The notes beneath the pieces are model-generated. The model saw nothing but the letters and a program-made list of their open reading frames with translations. It searched no databases and was not told the origin of the DNA. Both the position numbers and the translations under genes were made by a program. Shown piece by piece: positions 40,918 through 48,803 of a stretch of 64,000 nucleotides of DNA. The stretch's first letter is position 1; every line of letters starts with the position of its first letter. Origin of the DNA: Occultella aeris (GTDB lineage: Bacteria; Actinomycetota; Actinomycetes; Actinomycetales; Beutenbergiaceae). The stretch covers positions 124,001 to 188,000 of the forward strand of contig NZ_CACRYJ010000016.1 in the NCBI RefSeq assembly GCF_902703175.1, given 5' to 3'.

Positions 40918-42954
40918 ATGACCGATCACCTCTTCTCCACCGACGCCGAGAGCATCACCTGGCGGGGCGGTGGCGAGACGCTCGTGGTCCAGGCCTGGGG
41001 CGCTGACTCGGTACGGGTGCGCGCCGCCCACGGGGCCGGCGTGATCGACACCGACTGGGCGCTGCTGCCACCCGAGGCGGGCGCCCACGAGAAGGTGAGG
41101 GTCGCCGTCGACGGCTCGGTGGCGACCCTGACCAACGGTGAGCTGCGCGTCGTCGCGACCGCCCGGGACTACTTCGACGGGCAGTCCGGCTACCAGCGGT
41201 TCGCGTGCCGGCTGGAGTTCTACGGGGCCGATGGACGCCTGCTGTTCGCCGAGGAGGACGCCGGCGGCGCCCTCAAGCTGCGGGCTCGGGACTACTCGGC
41301 GCAGGACGGCGGCACCTACGCCACGACCCTCGCCCTCGTGGCCGACCCCACCGAGAAGCTCTACGGGATGGGTCAGTACCAGCAGGACATCCTCGACATC
41401 AAGGGCTGCACGTTCGAGCTCGCCCACCGCAACTCGCAGGTGAGCGTGCCGTTCGTGCTGTCCAGCGCCGGCTACGGGTTCCTCTGGCACAACCCCGCGG
41501 TCGGCCGGGCGACGTTCGCGAGCAACCGCACCGAGTGGGTCGCCGAGTCCACCAGGCAGCTCGACTACTGGGTCACGGCGGGATCCACGCCGGCGCAGAT
41601 CACCGCCGCCTACGCCGACGCCACCGGGCACGCGCCGATGATGCCCGAGCACGGCCTCGGCTTCTGGCAGTGCAAGCTGCGGTACTGGAACCAGGAGCAG
41701 CTGCTCGAGGTGGCCCGCGAGCACAAACGGCGTGGGCTGCCGATGGACGTCATCGTCGCCGACTTCTTCCACTGGCCGCACATGGGCGACTACCGGTTCG
41801 AGGAGGAGTTCTGGCCGGATCCGGCCGCGATGGTCGCGGAACTGAAGGACCTCGGCATCGAGCTCATGGTCTCGGTGTGGCCGCAGGTGTCGCACTCCTC
41901 GGAGAACTACGCACGGATGGCCCGCGAGGGCTGGCTCGCCCTCTCCAACCGGGGCGTCGACGTGCAGATGGCCTTCGAGGGCCCGAGCCAGTTCGTGGAC
42001 GTGACGAACCCGGCGGCCCGCGACTTCCTCTGGGAGACCTGCCGCGCCAACTACGCCCGGCACGGCATCCGGCTGTTCTGGCTGGACGAGGCGGAGCCCG
42101 AGTTCGCGTTCTACGACTACGCCGCGTACCGGTACCACCTCGGCCAGGTCCGCGAGGTCGGCAACATCTACCCGCAACTGTTCGCACGCACCTTCCATGA
42201 CGGACTGATGGCCGACGGCGACGGTGCTCCGGTCGCTCTGGTGAGGGCCGCGTGGGCCGGTAGTCAGCGCTATGGCGCCCTCGTCTGGTCCGGTGACATC
42301 CACTCCAGCTTCGCCTCGATGGCCCGTCAGATCACCGCGGGGATCCACATGGGCGTGGCCGGGATCCCGTGGTTCACCACGGACATCGGCGGGTTCGGCG
42401 GCGGACGCACCGATGACCCGGCCTTCCACGAGCTCCTGGTGCGCTGGTTCCAGTTCGGGACCTTCCTGCCCGTGATGCGACTGCACGGCGACCGCGGGCC
42501 GGCCGAGCGGGTCCGGGCCGCGGACGGCAGCCACCGCCGGGACTCCGGCGCAGCCAACGAGCTCTGGAGCTTCGGCGAGGAGGTGTTCGCGATCCTGTCC
42601 CGCTACACCCACCTGCGGGAGCGGCTGCGCGACTACACGCGATCGGTGATGGGCGCCGCGCACACCGACGGCCAGCCGGTGATGCGTGCCCTGTTCCATG
42701 AGTTCCCGGGCGACCCGGCCGCGTGGGACGTGGCCGATCAGTTCCTGTTCGGGCCGGACCTGCTGGTCGCGCCGGTGCTCGAGGCCGGGGCGCGCTCGCG
42801 GCCGGTCTACCTGCCCGCCGGGGCGGACTGGACCGATCTGCACACCGGCGAGGTGCACCACGGCGGGCAGCGGATCGAGGTCGACGCGCCGATCGAGGTC
42901 ATCCCGGTGTTCGCCCGCGCCGGGGCGCTGCCCGACCTTGTCGGTAGCCTCTGA
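40918..42954 (+). CDS. GH31 glycosidase (alpha-xylosidase/alpha-glucosidase-like)
   Basis: A protein of 678 residues. The nucleophile Asp is in GIRLFWLDEAEPE (about residue 387) and the acid/base region in GALVWSGDIHSSF (about 455); MPEHGLGFWQCKLRYWNQEQL is the usual barrel entry. The C-terminal sheet domain ends IEVIPVFARAGALP. The DEAEPE variant at the nucleophile resembles alpha-xylosidase and sulfoquinovosidase-like GH31 branches rather than maltases. It is the last gene of the GH127 operon and intracellular. The substrate is uncertain. Confidence 0.9.
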   Translation: MTDHLFSTDAESITWRGGGETLVVQAWGADSVRVRAAHGAGVIDTDWALLPPEAGAHEKVRVAVDGSVATLTNGELRVVATARDYFDGQSGYQRFACRLEFYGADGRLLFAEEDAGGALKLRARDYSAQDGGTYATTLALVADPTEKLYGMGQYQQDILDIKGCTFELAHRNSQVSVPFVLSSAGYGFLWHNPAVGRATFASNRTEWVAESTRQLDYWVTAGSTPAQITAAYADATGHAPMMPEHGLGFWQCKLRYWNQEQLLEVAREHKRRGLPMDVIVADFFHWPHMGDYRFEEEFWPDPAAMVAELKDLGIELMVSVWPQVSHSSENYARMAREGWLALSNRGVDVQMAFEGPSQFVDVTNPAARDFLWETCRANYARHGIRLFWLDEAEPEFAFYDYAAYRYHLGQVREVGNIYPQLFARTFHDGLMADGDGAPVALVRAAWAGSQRYGALVWSGDIHSSFASMARQITAGIHMGVAGIPWFTTDIGGFGGGRTDDPAFHELLVRWFQFGTFLPVMRLHGDRGPAERVRAADGSHRRDSGAANELWSFGEEVFAILSRYTHLRERLRDYTRSVMGAAHTDGQPVMRALFHEFPGDPAAWDVADQFLFGPDLLVAPVLEAGARSRPVYLPAGADWTDLHTGEVHHGGQRIEVDAPIEVIPVFARAGALPDLVGSL

Positions 42955-42992
42955 GGGGCTGCTCCACGAGGTGGCGCCGGGGTGGGAAGCGC

Positions 42993-43043
42993 ACGTAACG
43001 TCCACGTAACTAATTGACCCTAGTCTGACGATCTGTGTAGCGT
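42993..43043 (+). promoter_or_regulatory. Promoter region of the muropeptide operon
   Basis: TTGACC (43014-43019), an 18-base spacer and TAGCGT (43038-43043) form a promoter 37 bases before the namZ start. Just upstream, ACGTAAC occurs twice (42993-42999 and 43004-43010) with an 11-base period, placing both copies on the same helix face as an activator site would. ATTGACCC at the -35 is also found in the nagZ promoter on the minus strand. Confidence 0.55.
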
Positions 43044-43079
43044 ACTTACATCAGTCGATGACGAGTGGGGGAACGGCCA

Positions 43080-44255
43080 GTGGTCGAGGTGGACGATGTG
43101 GCGCGGGTCCGAACGGGCCTGAGCCGGGCGATCGCCGAACCCGGCCTGATCGGCGACGGCCCCGTCGGCCTGTGCGCGAACTACACGTCCGTCACGGCGG
43201 ACCTGCGCCGCGGTGTCGACGCGCTGCTGGGTGCGGGTGTGGAGCTGACCACGATCTTCACCCCGGAGCACGGTTACTGGGGTGCGGTGCAGGCGGGCGA
43301 GAGCGAGGGCGACGGCGTCGACCTCGCCACCGGTCTGCCGGTGGTGGACACCTACCGCTCCGACGGGCAGCGGCTCGACGCGCTGCTGCGCGAGTCCGGG
43401 GTGGGCACGATCCTGGTGGACTTCCAGGACATCGGCGTTCGGTTCTACACCTACACCTGGACGCTCTTCGACCTGCTCTGCTCCGCGGCGCGGGTCGGGA
43501 TCCGCATCGTGGTGCTCGACCGGCCGAACCCGCTGGGCGGTCTGGTCCGGACCGGGCCCGGGCTCGATCCGTCCTGCGCCAGCTTCGTGGGCCGGGTCTC
43601 GATCCCGCTCCAGCACGGACTCACCCTCGGCGAGCTCGCTCGGTGGTTCAATGCGGCCCACGTGCCAGACGCGGTGGGCGCAACCGCCGATCTCGAGGTG
43701 GTCGAGCTGGCCGGCTGGGCCCGGCAGCGCCAGGGCGCGGACGACAGCTGGGTGCTGCCGTCGCCGAACATGCCCACGCTGACCACGGCGACCGTCTTCG
43801 GCGCCATCGGGCTGCTGGAGGGCACGGTGCTCTCGGAGGGCCGCGGCACCACGAAGCCGTTCGAGCTGTTCGGAGCGTCCTGGACCGACGGACGCCTGGC
43901 CGTCGCGCTGACCGAGCGCGACCTCCCCGGTGTCGCCTTCCGTGAGGCCGTCTTCCGTCCCACGTTCAGCAAGTGGCACGGTGACGTGGTGCACGGCGCC
44001 CAGCTGCACGTGCGCGATGTGGCGGCGTTCGATCCGATCGCGACCGGCGTCGCCGTGCTCCAGGCGGTCGCGGCCTTGTATCCCGGGGAGTCGATCTGGC
44101 TGCCACCGCAGCCCGGCCGCCCGCCGTTCATCGACCTCCTCTGGGGCTCGCCGACCCTGCGCGCCGGAATCGACGGCGGGGCGGACCTGAGCGCGATCCT
44201 GGACGGCGGCCCACCGACTCCCACCGTGCCACCGGAAGCGCTCCTCTACTCCTGA
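43080..44255 (+). CDS. namZ: Exo-beta-N-acetylmuramidase NamZ (GH171, DUF1343)
   Basis: A protein of 391 residues. GTG 43080 is preferred because GGGGGA sits seven bases before it; GTG 43065 is possible. NYTSVTADLRRGVDALLGAG, TTIFTPEHGYWGAVQAGE and VDFQDIGVRFYTYTWTL are hallmark stretches of DUF1343/NamZ, with the catalytic Glu in TPEHG (about residue 62). Bacillus NamZ removes terminal MurNAc from peptidoglycan fragments and is secreted; this protein has no signal peptide and should be cytoplasmic. It heads an operon with PIG-L, GNAT and an oligopeptide-type importer, while NagZ, an AmiE-like hydrolase and MurQ are encoded nearby. Confidence 0.9.
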   Translation: MVEVDDVARVRTGLSRAIAEPGLIGDGPVGLCANYTSVTADLRRGVDALLGAGVELTTIFTPEHGYWGAVQAGESEGDGVDLATGLPVVDTYRSDGQRLDALLRESGVGTILVDFQDIGVRFYTYTWTLFDLLCSAARVGIRIVVLDRPNPLGGLVRTGPGLDPSCASFVGRVSIPLQHGLTLGELARWFNAAHVPDAVGATADLEVVELAGWARQRQGADDSWVLPSPNMPTLTTATVFGAIGLLEGTVLSEGRGTTKPFELFGASWTDGRLAVALTERDLPGVAFREAVFRPTFSKWHGDVVHGAQLHVRDVAAFDPIATGVAVLQAVAALYPGESIWLPPQPGRPPFIDLLWGSPTLRAGIDGGADLSAILDGGPPTPTVPPEALLYS

Positions 44256-44294
44256 GCATCGCCCCCGAAACCGAACGAACGAAGGACGAATCCG

Positions 44295-44990
44295 TTGTCA
44301 CCTCAGACGATCATGGCCGTGGGCGGTCACATCGGCGACATGGACCTCGCCGCCGGGCCGATCCTCGCGCAGAACGTGCTCGACGGCGGCCGGTCCGTGC
44401 TGGTGGCGCTCACGCCGGGGGAGCGGGGGCACCCGAGGATGTCAGCCACGGACTACCGCGAGCAGAAGGTCGCCGAGGCGCGGGCCTTCGCGGCCGGGAT
44501 CGGCGCCGAGGTGGTCATCTTCGACGACATCTCCGACGGCTTCCTCACCGCCGACGACGCGGTCGCCGAACGGGTCGCCGACCTGATCCGCGAGGTCAGG
44601 CCGACCACGCTGCTCGCTCACTGGCGGCGCAGCATCCACACCGACCACGAGAACGCCTCGATCCTCGCCGAGCGGGGGCGTTACCTGGCCGGCCTGCCCG
44701 GGTGGAAGGACGAGACCGCACGCCATGGTGTGGGCCGGCTGCTGTTCACCGAGAACTGGGAGGACGCGACCGGCTTCGACGCGGACGTGTTCGTGGAGAT
44801 CTCGACGCAGGCGCACCGGCTCTGGACCGAGGCCATCAGCGGCCAGGCCTTCGCTCGCGGGGAGACCTACGGGTTCCGCTACATCGACTACTACTCGGCC
44901 CAGATGATCACCCGGGGATGCCTCGCCGGGGTGCCACACGCCGTCGCCCTCTCCTCCGGGCGGACTTGGGGCATGACGCCCCTGAACTGA
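44295..44990 (+). CDS. PIG-L family N-deacetylase
   Basis: A protein of 231 residues starting at TTG with GAAGGA eight bases upstream. AVGGHIGDMDLAAG replaces the usual PHPDDxxxxxG and keeps the His-x-x-Asp zinc site, and HTDHENAS supplies the third ligand. Members deacetylate GlcNAc-containing compounds. In this operon the likely substrates are amino sugars or muropeptide fragments (inference). It lacks the lipid anchor or signal peptide seen in some homologues. Confidence 0.85.
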   Translation: MSPQTIMAVGGHIGDMDLAAGPILAQNVLDGGRSVLVALTPGERGHPRMSATDYREQKVAEARAFAAGIGAEVVIFDDISDGFLTADDAVAERVADLIREVRPTTLLAHWRRSIHTDHENASILAERGRYLAGLPGWKDETARHGVGRLLFTENWEDATGFDADVFVEISTQAHRLWTEAISGQAFARGETYGFRYIDYYSAQMITRGCLAGVPHAVALSSGRTWGMTPLN

Positions 44991-45073
44991 CCCGACCCCT
45001 CGGTGCAGGGCAGGCAGCTGCCGCCCTCGCGCCGTCAATGAGCACCGTCGAACGGATCGGAAAGGTCATTCCC

Positions 45074-46030
45074 TTGCAGGTCACCTATCGCCCGCACCGG
45101 CCCGGTGATGCCGCCCGGCTCGCCGAGCTCACCACGGTCGCGATGGCTCGCGACGCGGTCAGCGAGGACTGGTTCACCCACACGGTTCTGCTGGACCCGA
45201 ACTTTGACCCGGACGGCCTCATCGTCGCCGCTGACGGGGCCACCGGGCAGGCTCTGGGCTTCGTCTACGCGGTCCGCGCCGGGCGGGGGATCGGGCCTGA
45301 TCCCGACGGCGGGTGGATCACCATCGGCTGCGTCCGGCCCGACGCCCGCCGGCAGGGCATCGGGACCGAGCTCGTCCGCCGGGCCGGGGTGTTCCTCGCG
45401 GGCAAGGGGGCTCACTGGGTCAACTACGCCGCGTATCCACTGGCGTACTTCCTGCCCGGTCTGGACGCGGCGGCGTACCCGGACGCTGCCAGGCTGTTCG
45501 AGCGGGCCGGCTTCCGGCGGCTGTACACGGCTGCGGCGATGAGCATCGATCTGGCCGGGTACGCGACGCCGGCCGACGTGCTGGACCTGCGCGCGGCGCG
45601 GGTCGCCGAGGGGTACACGTTCGCCACCGCGCGGCCAGACGATCTGCCCGAGGTGATCTCCTTCGCCGCGCAGCGGCTGGCACCGGACTGGGGTGAGGCG
45701 GTCCGGGACTCGGTCCTGCAGCACGGCCGGATCGACAGGGTGCTCCTGGTGCGCCACCCCGACGGCGACGTCGTGGGCTTCTCCACGTACGGCGCGTACC
45801 GCGGGCTGCGGGAACGGTTCGGCCCGTACGGCGTGGACGAGACGTCTCGGGGCACGGGTCTCGGGAAGGTGCTGCTGCACGAGACCCTCGTCCGGATGCG
45901 CGCCGAGGGTGCCCAGAGCGCCTGGTTCCTGTGGACCGGTGAGGACTCACCCGCCGGGCACCTCTACCTGCGGTCCGGCTTCCGCATCACCAGGCGCTTC
46001 GACGTGCTGCGCGCCGAGCTGGACCACTGA
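45074..46030 (+). CDS. Double-GNAT acetyltransferase
   Basis: A protein of 318 residues from TTG 45074, preceded by GGAAAGG eight bases upstream; ATG 45038 lacks a ribosome site. Two GNAT folds are recognisable: the first has the acetyl-CoA loop in VRPDARRQGIGTELVRRAG (about 85-103), the second ETSRGTGLGKVLLHETLVRMR (about 256-276), with LYLRSGF at the C-terminal strand. Tandem GNAT proteins usually have one active half. Together with the preceding deacetylase it suggests acetyl turnover on an amino sugar or peptide amine (inference). Confidence 0.84.
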   Translation: MQVTYRPHRPGDAARLAELTTVAMARDAVSEDWFTHTVLLDPNFDPDGLIVAADGATGQALGFVYAVRAGRGIGPDPDGGWITIGCVRPDARRQGIGTELVRRAGVFLAGKGAHWVNYAAYPLAYFLPGLDAAAYPDAARLFERAGFRRLYTAAAMSIDLAGYATPADVLDLRAARVAEGYTFATARPDDLPEVISFAAQRLAPDWGEAVRDSVLQHGRIDRVLLVRHPDGDVVGFSTYGAYRGLRERFGPYGVDETSRGTGLGKVLLHETLVRMRAEGAQSAWFLWTGEDSPAGHLYLRSGFRITRRFDVLRAELDH

Positions 46031-46077
46031 CGCCACCCATATTGTTCCCCCCGCTCCATCCATCGAAAGGTCTCCAC

Positions 46078-47739
46078 ATGAGAACCCCGAGGTTCATCCG
46101 CCTGGCCGCCGTGCTGACGGCCGGCGCCCTCGTCCTGTCGGCCTGTACCGGCGGCGACGGTGACGACGGCTCCGGCGAGGACGCCGGCGCGGTCGCGCCG
46201 CTGACGATCCACGCCAACACGGCCAACACCTACCAGCAGAACTTCAACCCGTTCTCCCCGACGGCGCTCCAGGGCACCAAGGGCATGCTGTACGAGCCGC
46301 TGATGATCGCCACCCCGATGGTTCCCGGTGAGGCGCAGCCCTGGCTGGCGGAGTCGATGGACTTCAACGAGGACGGCACGGTCGTCACGTTCGTGCTTCG
46401 GGAGGGCGTCGCCTGGTCCGACGGCGAGGCGTTCGACGCCGACGACGTCGCCTTCACCTTCAACCTGATGCGCGACAACCCGGCGGCGAACGCCGGTGCG
46501 CTCGACCTCGCCGAGGCGGTCGCCACCGATCCGCTCACGGTGGAGGTGACCTTCAACAGTGTCGCGTTCGCGTTCCAGGCTTCCATCGCGAACACCGTCA
46601 TGGTCCCCGAGCACGTGTTCGCCGACGTGGACCCCGTCGAGTTCCAGAACGAGGAGCCGGTGGCCACCGGGCCGTTCGTGCTCGAGCAGTTCGGGCAGCA
46701 GCTCTACACGCTGAGCGCGAACGAGGGTTATTGGAACGCCGACGAGGTCGAGGTCGAGCAGGTCCGCTATCCAGCGTCCTCCGACCAGACGTTCAACAGC
46801 TCGCTGCAGGCGGGCGAGTTCGACTGGTCCGGCGGCTTCGTCGCCAACATCGACCAGATCTACGTCTCCGGGGACCCGGAGCACCGCTCCTACTGGTACC
46901 CCGGTGATGGGCTCGTGAACCTGCTCGTGAACACCCAGACAGCACCGTTCGACGACGTTGCGGTACGGCAGGCCCTCAGTGCCGGTATCGACCGCGACCA
47001 GCTCTCCGAGGTCGCCATGCAGGGGTACACCCCGGCGGCGCACCCCACCGGGCTGCCGTTGCCGGCCTATGAGTCGGTCATGAGCGAGGAGTACGCCGAC
47101 GCCGAGTTCAGTTACGACGTCGATGAGGCGAACGCCATCCTCGACGAGGCCGGCTATGTGCTGGGTAGCGACGGCGTGCGCACCACCCCGGCCGGCGAGC
47201 GGATGTCCTACGCGCTGCAGATCCCGTCGAGCTACGTGGACTGGGTGACGATGAGCGGCCTGCTCCAGGAGCAGCTCGCGAAGATCGGCGTGGTCGTGGA
47301 GCCTCAGGGCGTCTCGTTCGAGGCGTGGCTCGAGGCGCGTAACTCGGGTAACTACCAGATGACCATCGCGTCCGTGGCGATGGGTCTCACCCCGTACACG
47401 CTGTTCCGTTCGATGATGAGCTCCGAGTACGAGACCGGCCCGGGCGAGACCGTCGTCTCGAACTACAACCGCTACTACGACGACGAGGCCGACGCGCTCC
47501 TGGAGTCGTTCGCGGCCACCAGTGACCCCGAGGAGCAGCAGGCCGCGTTCGACGGGCTCGAGCAGATCATGGTCGAGCAGCTCCCGGTGATCGCGATGCT
47601 GCAGTCACCGAACTGGTTCCAGTACAACACCGCACGGTGGGAGGGGTTCCCGACCGAGGAGGACCCGTACGCCCTCGGCGCGCCGTTCCAGTTCCCGGAC
47701 AACCTGCTGGTCGTCACGAACCTGACGCCCGCCGGCTGA
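46078..47739 (+). CDS. Family 5 (oligopeptide/dipeptide-type) solute-binding lipoprotein
   Basis: A protein of 553 residues with GAAAGG seven bases before the ATG. The lipobox LSAC places Cys at 23, followed by an acidic linker. TANTYQQNFNPFSP, WSDGEAFDADDVAFTFNLM and FDDVAVRQALSAGIDRDQL are typical for DppA/OppA-type proteins. In this setting the ligand may be a muropeptide or MurNAc-containing sugar rather than a free peptide (inference; MppA-like proteins set a precedent for murein peptides). A 13-bp GC hairpin follows the stop codon. Confidence 0.92.
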   Translation: MRTPRFIRLAAVLTAGALVLSACTGGDGDDGSGEDAGAVAPLTIHANTANTYQQNFNPFSPTALQGTKGMLYEPLMIATPMVPGEAQPWLAESMDFNEDGTVVTFVLREGVAWSDGEAFDADDVAFTFNLMRDNPAANAGALDLAEAVATDPLTVEVTFNSVAFAFQASIANTVMVPEHVFADVDPVEFQNEEPVATGPFVLEQFGQQLYTLSANEGYWNADEVEVEQVRYPASSDQTFNSSLQAGEFDWSGGFVANIDQIYVSGDPEHRSYWYPGDGLVNLLVNTQTAPFDDVAVRQALSAGIDRDQLSEVAMQGYTPAAHPTGLPLPAYESVMSEEYADAEFSYDVDEANAILDEAGYVLGSDGVRTTPAGERMSYALQIPSSYVDWVTMSGLLQEQLAKIGVVVEPQGVSFEAWLEARNSGNYQMTIASVAMGLTPYTLFRSMMSSEYETGPGETVVSNYNRYYDDEADALLESFAATSDPEEQQAAFDGLEQIMVEQLPVIAMLQSPNWFQYNTARWEGFPTEEDPYALGAPFQFPDNLLVVTNLTPAG

Positions 47740-47751
47740 CCGCGGCCAGGC

Positions 47752-47781
47752 CGGGCGGGCGGCGTACGCGCCGCCCGCCCG
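47752..47781 (+). terminator. 13-bp GC hairpin between binding-protein and permease genes
   Basis: CGGGCGGGCGGCG and its exact complement enclose the tetraloop TACG. It begins 13 bases after the binding-protein stop codon and precedes the permease ribosome site. It corresponds in position to the hairpins at 7079 and 36411. Confidence 0.68.
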
Positions 47782-47823
47782 CATCCGCCGCCCGGCCGAA
47801 TCCGATCCGAGAGGGTGTCCCGC

Positions 47824-48801
47824 TTGAAGTACCTCCTGCGCAAGGTGATGTTGTACGTGTTCATCGCCTGGGCTGCGCTCACCATGAACTTCCTGATCCC
47901 CCGGCTGATGCCGGGCGATCCCGTAGCGCTGCTCGTGGAGCGGCTGTCGGGGCGGATCGACCCGGCGGCCATGGATGCGATCGCGGAGAGCTACGGGCTC
48001 ACCGACGCGCCGCTGCACGTGCAGTACTGGGACTACCTCACCTCGCTCGCCGCCGGCGACCTCGGCCTCTCGATCGGCTTCTTCCCGGTCCCGGTCTCCG
48101 AGATCGTGCTGGGTGCGCTGCCGTGGACGATCGGGTTGGTCGGCATCACCACGGTGATCAGCTTTCTGATCGGCACCGGACTCGGCGTGGTGCTGGCCTG
48201 GCGGCGCGGTTCCCGGACCGACCACCTGCTGCCGGCCCTCACCTTCCTCAACGCCGTCCCTTACTTCTGGATGGCGCTGATCCTGGTCCTGATCCTCTCG
48301 GTGAACCTGGGCTGGTTCCCGGTCTCGCACGCCTACGAACCGGGGCTGGTACCGGGATGGGACTGGGAGTTCATCTCCTCCGTCCTCTATCACGGCATCC
48401 TGCCGGCGATCACGATCATCCTGGCCTCCTTCGCCGGATGGGTGCTCAGCATGCGGAACATGACGGTGACGGTCCTCGGCGAGGACTACGTGACCATGGC
48501 CGAGGCGAAGGGTCTGCCGAAGCGGATGGTGCTGGTCAACTACGCAGCCCGGAATGCGATCCTGCCCTCGGTGACCGGCTTCGCGCTCTCCCTCGGGGCC
48601 GTCGTGGGTGGGTCGATGCTCACCGAGGTGATCTTCAACTACCCGGGCGTCGGGTACACCCTGTTCGAGGCGGTCCAGAACCAGGACTTCCCGCTGATGC
48701 AGGGACTCTTCCTGATCATCTCGCTGGCGGTGATCGCCGCGAACCTCGTGGCCGACGTCGTCTACGTGTTCCTCGACCCCCGCACGCGTCAGGAAGGCTG
48801 A
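47824..48801 (+). CDS. DppB-type ABC transporter permease
   Basis: A protein of 325 residues starting at TTG, nine bases after GAGAGG; GTG 47815 is an alternative but overlaps that site. KYLLRKVMLYVFIAWAALTMNFLIPRLMPGDPV is the DppB N-terminus with the conserved PGDP. The cytoplasmic loop reads MAEAKGLPKRMVLVNYAARNAILP, and the protein has six predicted membrane segments. It pairs with the permease half of the next, fused gene. Confidence 0.93.
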   Translation: MKYLLRKVMLYVFIAWAALTMNFLIPRLMPGDPVALLVERLSGRIDPAAMDAIAESYGLTDAPLHVQYWDYLTSLAAGDLGLSIGFFPVPVSEIVLGALPWTIGLVGITTVISFLIGTGLGVVLAWRRGSRTDHLLPALTFLNAVPYFWMALILVLILSVNLGWFPVSHAYEPGLVPGWDWEFISSVLYHGILPAITIILASFAGWVLSMRNMTVTVLGEDYVTMAEAKGLPKRMVLVNYAARNAILPSVTGFALSLGAVVGGSMLTEVIFNYPGVGYTLFEAVQNQDFPLMQGLFLIISLAVIAANLVADVVYVFLDPRTRQEG

Positions 48802-48803
48802 CC

